Of a stretch of 64,000 nucleotides of DNA, positions 16,324 through 24,259 are shown in pieces. The stretch comes from Bradyrhizobium diversitatis. GTDB taxonomy: Bacteria > Pseudomonadota > Alphaproteobacteria > Rhizobiales > Xanthobacteraceae. The stretch covers positions 160,418 to 224,417 of the forward strand of contig NZ_JACEGD010000021.1 in assembly GCF_016031635.1 (NCBI RefSeq), read 5' to 3'. Both the position numbers and the translations under genes were made by a program. The notes under the pieces were generated by a model. It did not search any database, was not told the origin of the DNA, and worked only from the letters and a program-made list of their open reading frames with translations. Positions within the stretch are counted from its first letter, which is position 1, and each line of letters opens with the position of its first letter.

Positions 16324-17163
16324 TCAGCCCTGCGACAAATCCCTGAAGCAGTGCCGCACCCACTCGATCGTCACGCGCGTCGCCGGATCGCGCTTCAGAT
16401 GATTCTGGACCAGGAGCCAGACGTCGCGGCGTTTCGGCAGCAGCGTGGCGCGCAGGCTGCGGTCGGCGAGCAGCGGCCCGCAGCTGTGCTCGGGCAGCAC
16501 GCCGATGGCCTGATGCGACTGGATCATGGTGCGGATGATGCGGATATTGTCGGTGATGCAGCGCACGTTGGTCAGCCGCTTCGCTCGCAAGAACTGCGCT
16601 TCCGGGATCGCGTCGAGCTCGTCGGGATAGATGCACGCGACCGGCTCGGCTCCGCTGCGGTCCGCGGGCTCGAAGAAATACAGCCTGACCTCGCCGAGCT
16701 TGGAGATGGTGAAGTCGCCCTTCTCCGGTTTGCGCAGGCGGATGGCGAGATCGGCCTGCCAGCGCGAGAACTTGACGTTGCCGCTGGAGGTGAGGAATTG
16801 CAGCGTCAGCCCCGGATGATCGCGCAGGAAGCTTGCCGCATGCGGCGCCAGCAGCTCTTCGGCGACCGCATTGGTCGAGGCGATGCGCAGCCGGCCGACC
16901 GGGCCGGATTGAGTGTCCTTGATACGGTCGATCGCCGCCACATGCGCCGCCATCGCGCCGACATGCGCGAGCACCGCCTCGCACTGGCGCGTCGGCCGCC
17001 GCACGCCATCCACCGCATCGAACAGCGGCACGCCGAGATCGCGCTGGATGCGCGCAAGCCTGCGGCCGACGGTGGTCTCGTCGATGCGCAACCGCGCGCT
17101 GGCGCCGGCATAGGTGCCCTCGTCCCTGACCGCGGCGATGATGCGCAGATCGTCCCAGTTCAT
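16324..17163 (-). CDS. LysR-family transcriptional regulator
   Basis: A 279-residue regulator. The start is the ATG at 17161-17163 (MNWDDLRIIAAVRDEGTYAG), the usual LysR opening, followed by the helix-turn-helix GASARLRIDETTVGRRLARI and then a LysR substrate-binding domain (RLRIASTNAVAEELLAPHA onwards). It is divergent from the isochorismatase-family gene, with 130 bp between. A perfect palindrome CTGCAAATTTGCAG sits in that interval, 30 bases from the start codon. It probably controls the isochorismatase/GST pair and itself. Confidence 0.9.
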   Translation of the reverse strand: MNWDDLRIIAAVRDEGTYAGASARLRIDETTVGRRLARIQRDLGVPLFDAVDGVRRPTRQCEAVLAHVGAMAAHVAAIDRIKDTQSGPVGRLRIASTNAVAEELLAPHAASFLRDHPGLTLQFLTSSGNVKFSRWQADLAIRLRKPEKGDFTISKLGEVRLYFFEPADRSGAEPVACIYPDELDAIPEAQFLRAKRLTNVRCITDNIRIIRTMIQSHQAIGVLPEHSCGPLLADRSLRATLLPKRRDVWLLVQNHLKRDPATRVTIEWVRHCFRDLSQG

Positions 17164-17193
17164 GAAGCTGAGCCTAGCAGGCACGAATTTGTC

Positions 17194-17207
17194 CTGCAAA
17201 TTTGCAG
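17194..17207. promoter_or_regulatory. Palindrome in the LysR/isochorismatase interval
   Basis: CTGCAAATTTGCAG is a perfect 14-bp palindrome between the divergent LysR and isochorismatase genes, a usual place for a LysR-type recognition site (T-N11-A type, AT-rich centre). The assignment rests on position and symmetry. Confidence 0.5.
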
Positions 17208-17293
17208 CCATATGCCGCAATATTCCTGCGCATTGGCAGGCTCCGGCTGCGCTAGTGTCGCCTCATCGACATTCCCCAGAAGGCCTCACCAGC

Positions 17294-17887
17294 ATGACCG
17301 CTCCAAAGACGCTGCTCGAACTCGCCGGCGCCGATCTCGATCCGCCCAAGCTCAACGAGGCCTGCCTCGTGCTGATCGACATCCAGAACGAATATTGCGC
17401 CGGTCCGCTGGCCCTGCCCGATGTGCAAGCGGCGATCGCTGCGGCTGCGCGCCTGCTCGCGCGCGCACGGGAAAGCGGAGCCGCGATCTTCCATGTCGCG
17501 CACAAGGGCCGCGCCGGCGGCCTGTTCGACCGCGAGGCCGCGCGCGGCGCGATCGTCGAGCGCCTGACGCCGCTCGCCAGCGAGCCCGTGATCGAGAAGG
17601 CGCTGCCGAATGCCTTCGCCGGCACCGATCTGCACGCCCGGTTGGCGGCGACCGGACTCAAGAACATCGTGCTGGCCGGCTTCATGACCCACATGTGCGT
17701 CTCCTCGACCGCCCGCGCCGCGCTCGACCTCGGCCTGCGCACGACGATCGCGGCCGACGCCTGCGCCACCCGCGACCTGCCCGACGGCCGCGGCGGCACG
17801 CTGGACGCCCGGACGATCCATCAGGTCGCGCTGGCCGAATTGTCGGACCGCTTCGCGATCATCGCGCAAGTCGAAGCACTGACTTGA
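17294..17887 (+). CDS. Isochorismatase-family cysteine hydrolase
   Basis: A 197-residue alpha/beta hydrolase. The triad is visible: Asp29 (LIDIQNEY), Lys102 (VIEKALPNAF) and Cys135 (THMCVSSTAR). Members hydrolyse amides or vinyl ethers, such as nicotinamide, N-carbamoyl compounds or isochorismate; the substrate here is not clear. The ATG at 17294 is chosen because the frame further upstream overlaps the LysR promoter. Its stop TGA overlaps an ATG of the GST gene, indicating an operon. Confidence 0.9.
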   Translation: MTAPKTLLELAGADLDPPKLNEACLVLIDIQNEYCAGPLALPDVQAAIAAAARLLARARESGAAIFHVAHKGRAGGLFDREAARGAIVERLTPLASEPVIEKALPNAFAGTDLHARLAATGLKNIVLAGFMTHMCVSSTARAALDLGLRTTIAADACATRDLPDGRGGTLDARTIHQVALAELSDRFAIIAQVEALT

Positions 17888-17898
17888 TGGAGCGTGCG

Positions 17899-18528
17899 AT
17901 GCTGCAGCTTTATTTCTTCCCGATGGCCTGCTCGCTCTCGAGCCGCATCGCGCTGATGGAGGCCGGTATCGAGGCGCAGTATCACCTCGCCCATATCTGG
18001 ACCAAGCAGGTCGTGAAAGACGGCAGCGATTTCCGCGACCTGTCGCCGAAGGGTGCGGTGCCGGTCCTGGTGCTGGAGAGCGGCGAACGGCTGACCGAGA
18101 GCGCAGCAGTGCTGCAATACATCGCCGATGTGAAGCCGGAGACGCGTCTTGCGCCGCCGCCCGGCGATTTCGATCGTTATCGTCTGCAGGAATGGCTGAG
18201 CTTCATCGGCGCCGAGATCCACAAGGCGTTCCTGTTTCCGACCTTCTGGTACAAGGACGACGGCTCGCTCGCCAAGCCGCGGGCACGGATCGCGCAGACA
18301 TTGTCGGTGCCGGCAGCGCATCTGGCGGACCGCGAATTCCTCGTCGGCAACGGCTTCACCGTCGCGGATGCCCATCTCACCTGGGCCTTGCTGCTGCTCC
18401 GTCCCGCAGGGATCGACATCGCGCGATGGCCGTCGTTGTCGGCCTATCTCGAGCGGATGCAGGCGCGGCCGGCCGTGCGGGACGCGATCGCGACTGAGAT
18501 GTCGCTGCGCAAGGCGATGGCGGCGTGA
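17899..18528 (+). CDS. Glutathione S-transferase family protein
   Basis: A 209-residue GST. It has the N-terminal thioredoxin-like domain (MLQLYFFPMACSLSSRIALM), with the conserved cis-Pro segment KGAVPVLVLESGERLTESAA, and the C-terminal helical domain with the N-capping box FTVADAHLTWALL. The start at 17899 has a GGAG at the correct distance; an ATG at 17887 overlapping the upstream stop is possible and adds four residues. It is co-transcribed with the isochorismatase gene. Together they look like a small detoxification or catabolic unit. Confidence 0.9.
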   Translation: MLQLYFFPMACSLSSRIALMEAGIEAQYHLAHIWTKQVVKDGSDFRDLSPKGAVPVLVLESGERLTESAAVLQYIADVKPETRLAPPPGDFDRYRLQEWLSFIGAEIHKAFLFPTFWYKDDGSLAKPRARIAQTLSVPAAHLADREFLVGNGFTVADAHLTWALLLLRPAGIDIARWPSLSAYLERMQARPAVRDAIATEMSLRKAMAA

Positions 18529-18535
18529 GCGCGCC

Positions 18536-19723
18536 TCACTCCACCCGCGCCAGCACCGCGAGCTTGCGGATGCCCTTGTTGCGGTAGGCGTCGAGGAACG
18601 CGTAATAGTCCTTGAACGACACGCAGCCGTTGGAGTCGCCGTTCGGCCCGAGCATGAAGGTGTGCGCGAGCAGGCCGTCGCGGCCGTGGATCGCGCTCTC
18701 GCCGCCGATCGGGGTCAGGCGCAGCGCCGGCACGCCGTGGAACAGCGCCTCGCGCGGCTTCAGCGTGTAGATGTGCGGCGGCGTCACGCCGCGCATGCGG
18801 ATTTTCGAGGAGCGCGGATCGTCGAGATTGGAGCCGAGGCCCGAATGCGCCTCGAGCTTGGTGCCGTCGGGCAGATACACGGTCTTGGCGGTGATGTCGT
18901 ACACCGCCGTGTCGCGCTCATAGGGCGGCGCGCCGCCGAACATCGGATTCTGCTCTTTCGGCGCGATGGACGCGGTCACGCTGGCATCGGCCGAGGCGTA
19001 GGCGAGCAGCCCGCCGGACGGCTCGCGCTTGCCCCAGAGCTTTTCCACCATCGACTGGCGCGGTCCGGTGATCGACATTACCGCGGCCTTGGCGCGATCG
19101 GCGAACGACTTCGGCTGCGCCTCGGGCGCCGGCACGATCTGGGCCGGATCGGCCGAGGCCAGCTGCATCTGGGCATCCGGCGCGCGCCTGGTCTTGTCAG
19201 CGGTCTTGTCTGAGGTCTTGTCAGAGGTCTTGGCCGCCGGCTTCAGCGCGTCGGCGACCCTCGCGACCACGCTCTGCTTCGGGGCGTCCTTCGACGTCTC
19301 CTTGGCCAGCGCAACCTGGGTCGGGGGCGCTGCGCTCGCCGCATTCGACGGCACGCCTTGCGTCGCGGCCGCGGCAAAGCGCTCGTTGAACATCTCGCGC
19401 GAGATCGGAGCTGCGACCTGGAGCCGGTCGGGCAGCAGCGCGAAGGTTTCCCGGATGGCCTCGCCGGCCTCGCGCAGCACGACCTTGGGCGCGCGCCTGA
19501 CCACCGGCTCGTCGTAGCCGATGCTGCCGACGGTGGGGTAGACGCTCGCGCCGAGGATGTTGCTGTAGATGATCCAGCCGGCGCCCATCAGCACGCAGCC
19601 GATCGCCGCGGTGCCCAGCCAATTGGCCGTGGTCATTTTCCGGGAAGGCTTCCGAAGAGAATTCTTGCCAGGATTTTTGGACTTCCGTGCCGCGATGCTT
19701 TGCGCAGCGATACTCGTACTCAT
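18536..19723 (-). CDS. Tlde1/DUF2778-domain protein with membrane anchor
   Basis: A 395-residue protein starting at the ATG at 19721-19723 behind AAGG. Order of parts: a basic N terminus, one membrane helix (about residues 35-55, GTAAIGCVLMGAGWIIYSNI), and a long Ala/Lys/Pro linker with a triplicated SDKT/ADKT unit near residues 165-180. The C-terminal DUF2778 domain (about 285-395) has AIHGRDG and SNGCVSFKDY, an HG...SxGC layout as in L,D-transpeptidase-like enzymes. Some Tlde1 proteins are type VI effectors that attack peptidoglycan, but rhizobial anchored members are more likely housekeeping wall enzymes. No type VI genes are nearby. Confidence 0.8.
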   Translation of the reverse strand: MSTSIAAQSIAARKSKNPGKNSLRKPSRKMTTANWLGTAAIGCVLMGAGWIIYSNILGASVYPTVGSIGYDEPVVRRAPKVVLREAGEAIRETFALLPDRLQVAAPISREMFNERFAAAATQGVPSNAASAAPPTQVALAKETSKDAPKQSVVARVADALKPAAKTSDKTSDKTADKTRRAPDAQMQLASADPAQIVPAPEAQPKSFADRAKAAVMSITGPRQSMVEKLWGKREPSGGLLAYASADASVTASIAPKEQNPMFGGAPPYERDTAVYDITAKTVYLPDGTKLEAHSGLGSNLDDPRSSKIRMRGVTPPHIYTLKPREALFHGVPALRLTPIGGESAIHGRDGLLAHTFMLGPNGDSNGCVSFKDYYAFLDAYRNKGIRKLAVLARVE

Positions 19724-20257
19724 TCGCCTTGCGTCCAGGACGGTGTCACTCGGTCCCCCTTCAAAGTGCCGCTGGTCACGATCCGGGAACAGCATCTCGC
19801 AGAGGGTCGGAGCGTCATTAAGGCGACTTTTAGTTAAATGCAGATTAAGTTCGGGCGGATATGGGGCAACTCGTTAATGCTGTCCCGTTTTGAGAAAAAT
19901 CCCGCAGAATTACGGACTTAGACGCATCTGTTAACCATGTTTCTCGACCGGCTCACGTCGGTTCTTCGACGCTTGCGGCCGCACCCACGAGACATTCAAC
20001 AACGTCATTTTCGTGGTCGCCAACTGGCCGTGACCGTAGCGCGGAAGCGTTGCGCGAGGCTGGTGGGCTGGGCGTCCGTCGGGCCCTGCGCCCTCACGCG
20101 GCACGGCGCCGTGACCGAAAGTTGATCACGTCGGTTCTGGTAATCGCCGCCGCGAGAAAGTAGCTCCTACCTCGGCACTTTTCAGCAGCCTCTGCGCGTC
20201 ATACGGTACCGTATCGATTTGCCCTGAACTGTGCCGTGCACGCAAACGGAGGCTGGC
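19724..20257. other. 534-base intergenic region with one perfect palindrome
   Basis: Divergent promoters for the Tlde1-like and FecR-like genes must lie here. The part around 19820-19930 is AT-richer, with TTAAG/GTTAA stretches that could serve as promoter. A perfect 14-bp palindrome is at 20201-20214. No convincing reading frame or RNA gene was recognised; the small frame at 19937-20125 lacks a family look. Confidence 0.5.
20201..20214. promoter_or_regulatory. Perfect palindrome upstream of the FecR-like gene
   Basis: ATACGGTACCGTAT, perfectly self-complementary, 43 bases upstream of the ATG at 20258. Size and symmetry fit a dimeric repressor site, but no regulator gene is adjacent. Confidence 0.45.
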
Positions 20258-20797
20258 ATGAGAGGGATCGCGCGCGCCGGGTTTTTCGCCCTGGCGGGGT
20301 CGTTTCTGTTGATTGGATCTGCGACTGCGCAGCCTGGTGCCAATTTGGGCTGTAGGGCATCGCCGTCGGCTGCCGGGACGCAGACCTGGCGCTGCGACAA
20401 CGGCATCACCATCGTTGCGGAAAATGGTGCCAGATTTGAACTTAAGGACGCCAACCGCGACGGACATATAGACTCGGTGGAGTTGAGCAGCAAAGCCCTG
20501 CTGGTCGAGGTGCCCCGGAAGCCGCGGGGCAATCCGTTCAAGGTACTGACGCCGCAAGCGATCGCCGCGGTGCGCGGCACGAAATGGGCGGTCGATGTCG
20601 CTGACGCCAAGACCTCCGACGCCAAGACCTCCGTGTTCGTCGCCGACGGCCGGGTCGGCGTGACCCGAAGGGCTCGTGGGCGCGGCGTCGTGCTTGGACC
20701 CGGCGAAGGCGTCGATGTCGAGGCAACCGGCCCGTTGACCGTCAAGACCTGGGGCCAGCCGCGCGTCGACGCGCTCATGGCGAGACTCGGGCAATAA
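20258..20797 (+). CDS. FecR-domain periplasmic protein
   Basis: A 179-residue exported protein. The start at 20258 has a GGAGG site. A signal peptide (MRGIARAGFFALAGSFLLIG, cleavage likely near ATAQ-PG) is followed by a FecR-like beta domain (TPQAIAAVRGTKWAVDV, ending VLGPGEGVDVE). A 15-bp unit at 20603-20617 is tandemly doubled at 20618-20632 and gives DAKTSDAKTS. It lies 60 nt before a CHASE2-cyclase gene. FecR plus CHASE2 proteins are a recurring pair in rhizobia and may sense something in the periplasm together. The ligand is unknown. Confidence 0.85.
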   Translation: MRGIARAGFFALAGSFLLIGSATAQPGANLGCRASPSAAGTQTWRCDNGITIVAENGARFELKDANRDGHIDSVELSSKALLVEVPRKPRGNPFKVLTPQAIAAVRGTKWAVDVADAKTSDAKTSVFVADGRVGVTRRARGRGVVLGPGEGVDVEATGPLTVKTWGQPRVDALMARLGQ

Positions 20798-20857
20798 GAC
20801 CGGGTCAACAACACTCGCCCACGAAATTTGGACGATAGAAGATTGCAGAACGAGCGC

Positions 20858-22747
20858 ATGCGCAACCGACGCGTTCAGATCCTGGTGGCACTCGTCCTCA
20901 CCGCGCTGTGGGGCGCGGGCATCTTTGCCGCGCACGCCAACGGCCGTCTGCGTTTTCTCGACCGCCTCGAAGCCACGCTGACGGATTGGCGGACGCAAGC
21001 CCGCGGCGTGCGGCGTCCACCCGACCTCGTCACCATCGTCGCGATCGACGACACCGTGGTGAAGCGCGGCGGCAGCTATCCGCTGCCGCGCGCCGATCTC
21101 GCCCGTGTCGTCGACACCATCGTGCAGTTCAAGCCGAAGGTCATCGGGATTGATCTCCTGCTCGTCGACCGCAGCGCTGCGATCGGCGATGCCACGCTCG
21201 CCAGCACCCTCGCCACCGGTCCCATGGTGCTCGCCGCCGCGGCGATCTTCCCCTCCGCCAGCGAAACCGTGGATCCGAGCAGCGAAGGTCCCCTCGCCGC
21301 TCTGCCGCAGGCCGAGCGCTTCCTGCGGCCGTTGCCCGCGTTCGCCGAACACGCCGAGGTCGGCGTCGTCAACGTCGCGACGGGACAATCGGGCTCACCG
21401 CTATCGGTGCCGATGCTGTTCCGGACGCGCGACAAGGTCGAGCTGTCCTTCCCCTTGCGCGTCGCAGCCCGCGCGCTCGACCAGCCGCTGACGGTCGCGC
21501 CGGACCATCTCATGCTGGGCGATCGCGCGGTACCGACCGACGGCGATCTGGCGTTGCCGATCACCTATTACGGCCCGCGCCGCACGATCCGTACCGTCAG
21601 CGCACAGAGCATTTTCGACGGCACGCTCGATCGCGCGGCGATCGAGAACCGGATCGTCGTGATCGGCGCCTCGGTCGCCGGCGGCGGCGACTTCTATCCG
21701 ACGCCCTTCGATTCCCTGATGCCCGGGGTCGAGGTGGTCTCGACCGCGATCACGCATCTCGTCGCCGGCGACGCCATGGTGCGCGACCGCAGGGTCCGCA
21801 TTGCCGACGCGCTCACTGCGATCCTGCTGCCGATGCTGCTGGTCGGGCTGCTCGCCTGGCGGCGCAGCGCGCTGGGCATCATGACGGCGGCCGCGGTGAT
21901 GATCGCCTGGGCCGGGGTCAACCTGTTCGCGTTCACGCACGGTGTCTGGCTGAACGCCGCAACCACGCTCGCCGCGGCAATGCCGCCGGTTGCGGTCTTT
22001 GCCGGCGTGCAGCTGTGGGCCGGGGGCCGCCGCACGCAATATTTTGCCGCCAAGAGCCGGTCGCTTGCGCAATTCCAGGCTCCGGCGCTGCAGGAGTGGC
22101 TGGCGCGAGATCCGAACTTCCTGTCGAAGCCGGTCCGGCAGGACGCAGCCGTGGTCTTCGTCGATCTCTCCGGCTTCACCGGACTGAGCGAGCGAATTGA
22201 TCCGAACGAACTCAGGACTCTCCTGAAGGCGTTTCATGCACTGATCGACAAGGCGGCGATCGACTATGACGGCATGATCACCGGCTTTCTCGGCGACGGC
22301 GCCATGATCCTGTTCGGGCTGCCGCGCGCGATGCCCGACGACGCGGCGCGCGCGCTGAAATGCGCGATCGATCTGCATCGCAGCCTCGAACGCTGGATCG
22401 CTTCGCTGCCGCCGGCGATCGCAGGTCAGCTCGGTTTCAAGATCGGCGCGCATTGCGGCCCGATCGTCGCATCCCGGCTCGGCGAAAGCCATCAGCACAT
22501 CACGGCGACAGGCGACACCGTCAATGTCGCAAGCCGTCTGATGGAGATCGCCGCCCAGAATGATGCGCAGCTCGCGCTGAGCGATACGCTGCTCGACACG
22601 GCCGATTTCAGCGGCGCTCCCGACGGCGTCCTGTCCGGGCCCCTGCTCGCCCAGGTCCGCGGCCGCTCCGGCATCGTGACGGTCTGGTTCTGGCGCGACC
22701 GGGATGGGCCGGGTCAGCCTTCGACCAGGGCCGAAATGATCGGCTGA
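20858..22747 (+). CDS. CHASE2-domain adenylate/guanylate cyclase
   Basis: A 629-residue membrane receptor using the ATG at 20858 (MRNRRVQILVALVL); a TTG at 20828 would add ten residues. Order: TM1 (about 6-25), an extracytoplasmic CHASE2 sensor (about 30-310) with DLVTIVAIDD and PKVIGIDLLLVD, three membrane helices (about 320-395), then a class III cyclase (about 430-600). The metal Asp residues are in FVDLSGFT and FLGDGAMILFG, and GDTVNVASRLME carries the transition-state Asn-Arg. It makes a cyclic nucleotide in response to a periplasmic signal, probably with the upstream FecR protein. Confidence 0.92.
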   Translation: MRNRRVQILVALVLTALWGAGIFAAHANGRLRFLDRLEATLTDWRTQARGVRRPPDLVTIVAIDDTVVKRGGSYPLPRADLARVVDTIVQFKPKVIGIDLLLVDRSAAIGDATLASTLATGPMVLAAAAIFPSASETVDPSSEGPLAALPQAERFLRPLPAFAEHAEVGVVNVATGQSGSPLSVPMLFRTRDKVELSFPLRVAARALDQPLTVAPDHLMLGDRAVPTDGDLALPITYYGPRRTIRTVSAQSIFDGTLDRAAIENRIVVIGASVAGGGDFYPTPFDSLMPGVEVVSTAITHLVAGDAMVRDRRVRIADALTAILLPMLLVGLLAWRRSALGIMTAAAVMIAWAGVNLFAFTHGVWLNAATTLAAAMPPVAVFAGVQLWAGGRRTQYFAAKSRSLAQFQAPALQEWLARDPNFLSKPVRQDAAVVFVDLSGFTGLSERIDPNELRTLLKAFHALIDKAAIDYDGMITGFLGDGAMILFGLPRAMPDDAARALKCAIDLHRSLERWIASLPPAIAGQLGFKIGAHCGPIVASRLGESHQHITATGDTVNVASRLMEIAAQNDAQLALSDTLLDTADFSGAPDGVLSGPLLAQVRGRSGIVTVWFWRDRDGPGQPSTRAEMIG

Positions 22748-22753
22748 GGCCCG

Positions 22754-24253
22754 CTACCGCGCTTCCGGCGGCGGCGAGCGATCCAGCAGCTCGCCCTTGG
22801 CGCCCTCGAGCAGGTCGATGCCATAGGTCTCGACCACGAGCGGCCCGCGCTTACGCTGCAATTGTGCGATCTGCGTCACCTGCGCAAAGAGAGCATCGAG
22901 GGCGGGATGGCCTCCGCGCAGCTCGTCGACATAGAGCAGCTTGCCGGCGAGCAGCCTGGGATCGGGTTCGGGCATGTTGACCCAGCGGATGCGCTGGCTC
23001 TGCTGCGCAACGCAGGTGCCGCGCGGCAGATAGAACGCGAGCCAGCCCGTGGTGCCGTAGTCCTGCGCCAGCACACAGGTCGCACCACTGCGTGCGCGCA
23101 CCGTTTCGATCTCGGCGGCAAGCTCGCGCCAGCCGACGCCGACGCTGCGCACCGTGGCATCGCGGCGATATCCGGACAGCCAGCCGGTATTGGCCTGCAC
23201 GATCAGAGCTGCAAACATCACGATGCCCGTTGGCGCCGCCCAGCGCAGGCAGAAATCGACCAGGCGCCGCTGGCGAGGCTTCCACTGCACGAGGTTGGCG
23301 GCGGCCGCCGCGGCGATGACGAAAGGCGGATAGACCGGCGCGAACCAGTTGGCTTCGACGCGGGCATGCAGCGAATGCCAGACGAAGTAGACGACGATGG
23401 TCCAGAACATCGTCTCGATCAGCACGCGCGAGGCCAGCGCGCCGGCGCGCCGCCAGGTCAGCGCGTGCAGCCCCATCGCGCCGAGGATGAAGACCAGCGG
23501 CGTCGCGAACGCGATCTGGGTCGGGATCAGCTCGGCAATGAAGACGGGGCGGAAGTCCTCGATCCTGGCGCGGCCGAGCTGCTTTGCGAACGAGACCCAT
23601 TGATGGTCCGCATTCCACAGGATCACCGGCGAGAACAGCGCCAAGGCAACAAGGCCGCCGAGATAGGGCCAGGGCGAGAGAAACCAGCGCCTCAGCTTCG
23701 GCACGGAAGCGAGCCAGATCAGGATCGCCGGCCCAAAGAACATCGCGGTATATTTCGACAGCAGTGCCGCGCCGACCGCCGCGCCGACCGCGAGCCACCA
23801 GGCGCCCCGGCCGGTCTCCAGCACCTTGGCGAGGAAGAACAGCACGAAGCTGGAGGCGACCAGCAGCGGCGCATCGGGCGTGACGATCAGCGTGCCGACG
23901 GAAGCCAGCAGCGTCACGTTGAGCAGGATGGCGCTGGTCGCGGCCACGCGCACCCCGCCGAACAGCATCGCGGCAGAGCGATAGACCGCATAGCTCATCG
24001 GCAGCGCCAGCAGGATCGAGACGAGGCGGACGCCGAACTCGGTATCGCCGGCAATCATGGTGCCGGCGCGGATCACATAGGCGACCATCGGCGGATGGTC
24101 GTAGTAACCGCCCGCCAGATTCTTCGACCACATCCAGTAATAGGCTTCGTCGAACGTGATCGGCGTGAATGCGGCCGCAACGAGCCGCAATCCGACCAGC
24201 GCGAGAATCAGCAGCGCGGTGTTGCGGACGATCCGCGCGTCGGCCCCGCTCAT
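22754..24253 (-). CDS. GT39/ArnT-type membrane glycosyltransferase
   Basis: A 499-residue polytopic protein with about 11-12 hydrophobic segments. It belongs to the dolichyl-phosphate-mannose mannosyltransferase superfamily (PMT_2/ArnT-like): an early acidic loop FDEAYYWMWSKNLAGGYYDH near residues 34-53, and the following HPPMVAYVIRAG. These enzymes move a sugar from a polyprenyl-phosphate donor to lipid A, glycan or protein on the periplasmic side. The start is 6 nt after the stop of the GT2-GtrA gene upstream, which would make the donor, so the pair forms a pathway. Confidence 0.9.
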   Translation of the reverse strand: MSGADARIVRNTALLILALVGLRLVAAAFTPITFDEAYYWMWSKNLAGGYYDHPPMVAYVIRAGTMIAGDTEFGVRLVSILLALPMSYAVYRSAAMLFGGVRVAATSAILLNVTLLASVGTLIVTPDAPLLVASSFVLFFLAKVLETGRGAWWLAVGAAVGAALLSKYTAMFFGPAILIWLASVPKLRRWFLSPWPYLGGLVALALFSPVILWNADHQWVSFAKQLGRARIEDFRPVFIAELIPTQIAFATPLVFILGAMGLHALTWRRAGALASRVLIETMFWTIVVYFVWHSLHARVEANWFAPVYPPFVIAAAAAANLVQWKPRQRRLVDFCLRWAAPTGIVMFAALIVQANTGWLSGYRRDATVRSVGVGWRELAAEIETVRARSGATCVLAQDYGTTGWLAFYLPRGTCVAQQSQRIRWVNMPEPDPRLLAGKLLYVDELRGGHPALDALFAQVTQIAQLQRKRGPLVVETYGIDLLEGAKGELLDRSPPPEAR

Positions 24254-24259
24254 GGCGTG

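Noticed and set aside
16150..17898. Long open frame on the + strand in front of the GST gene (frame open from 16150)
   Set aside because: It overlaps the whole LysR gene antisense and the isochorismatase gene in another frame, and its sequence is Arg/Asp/Gln-rich without family features. Only the last 209 residues (GST) are real.
19937..20125. 62-codon frame in the interval before the FecR gene
   Set aside because: No ribosome site and no recognisable composition or family; treated as non-coding.
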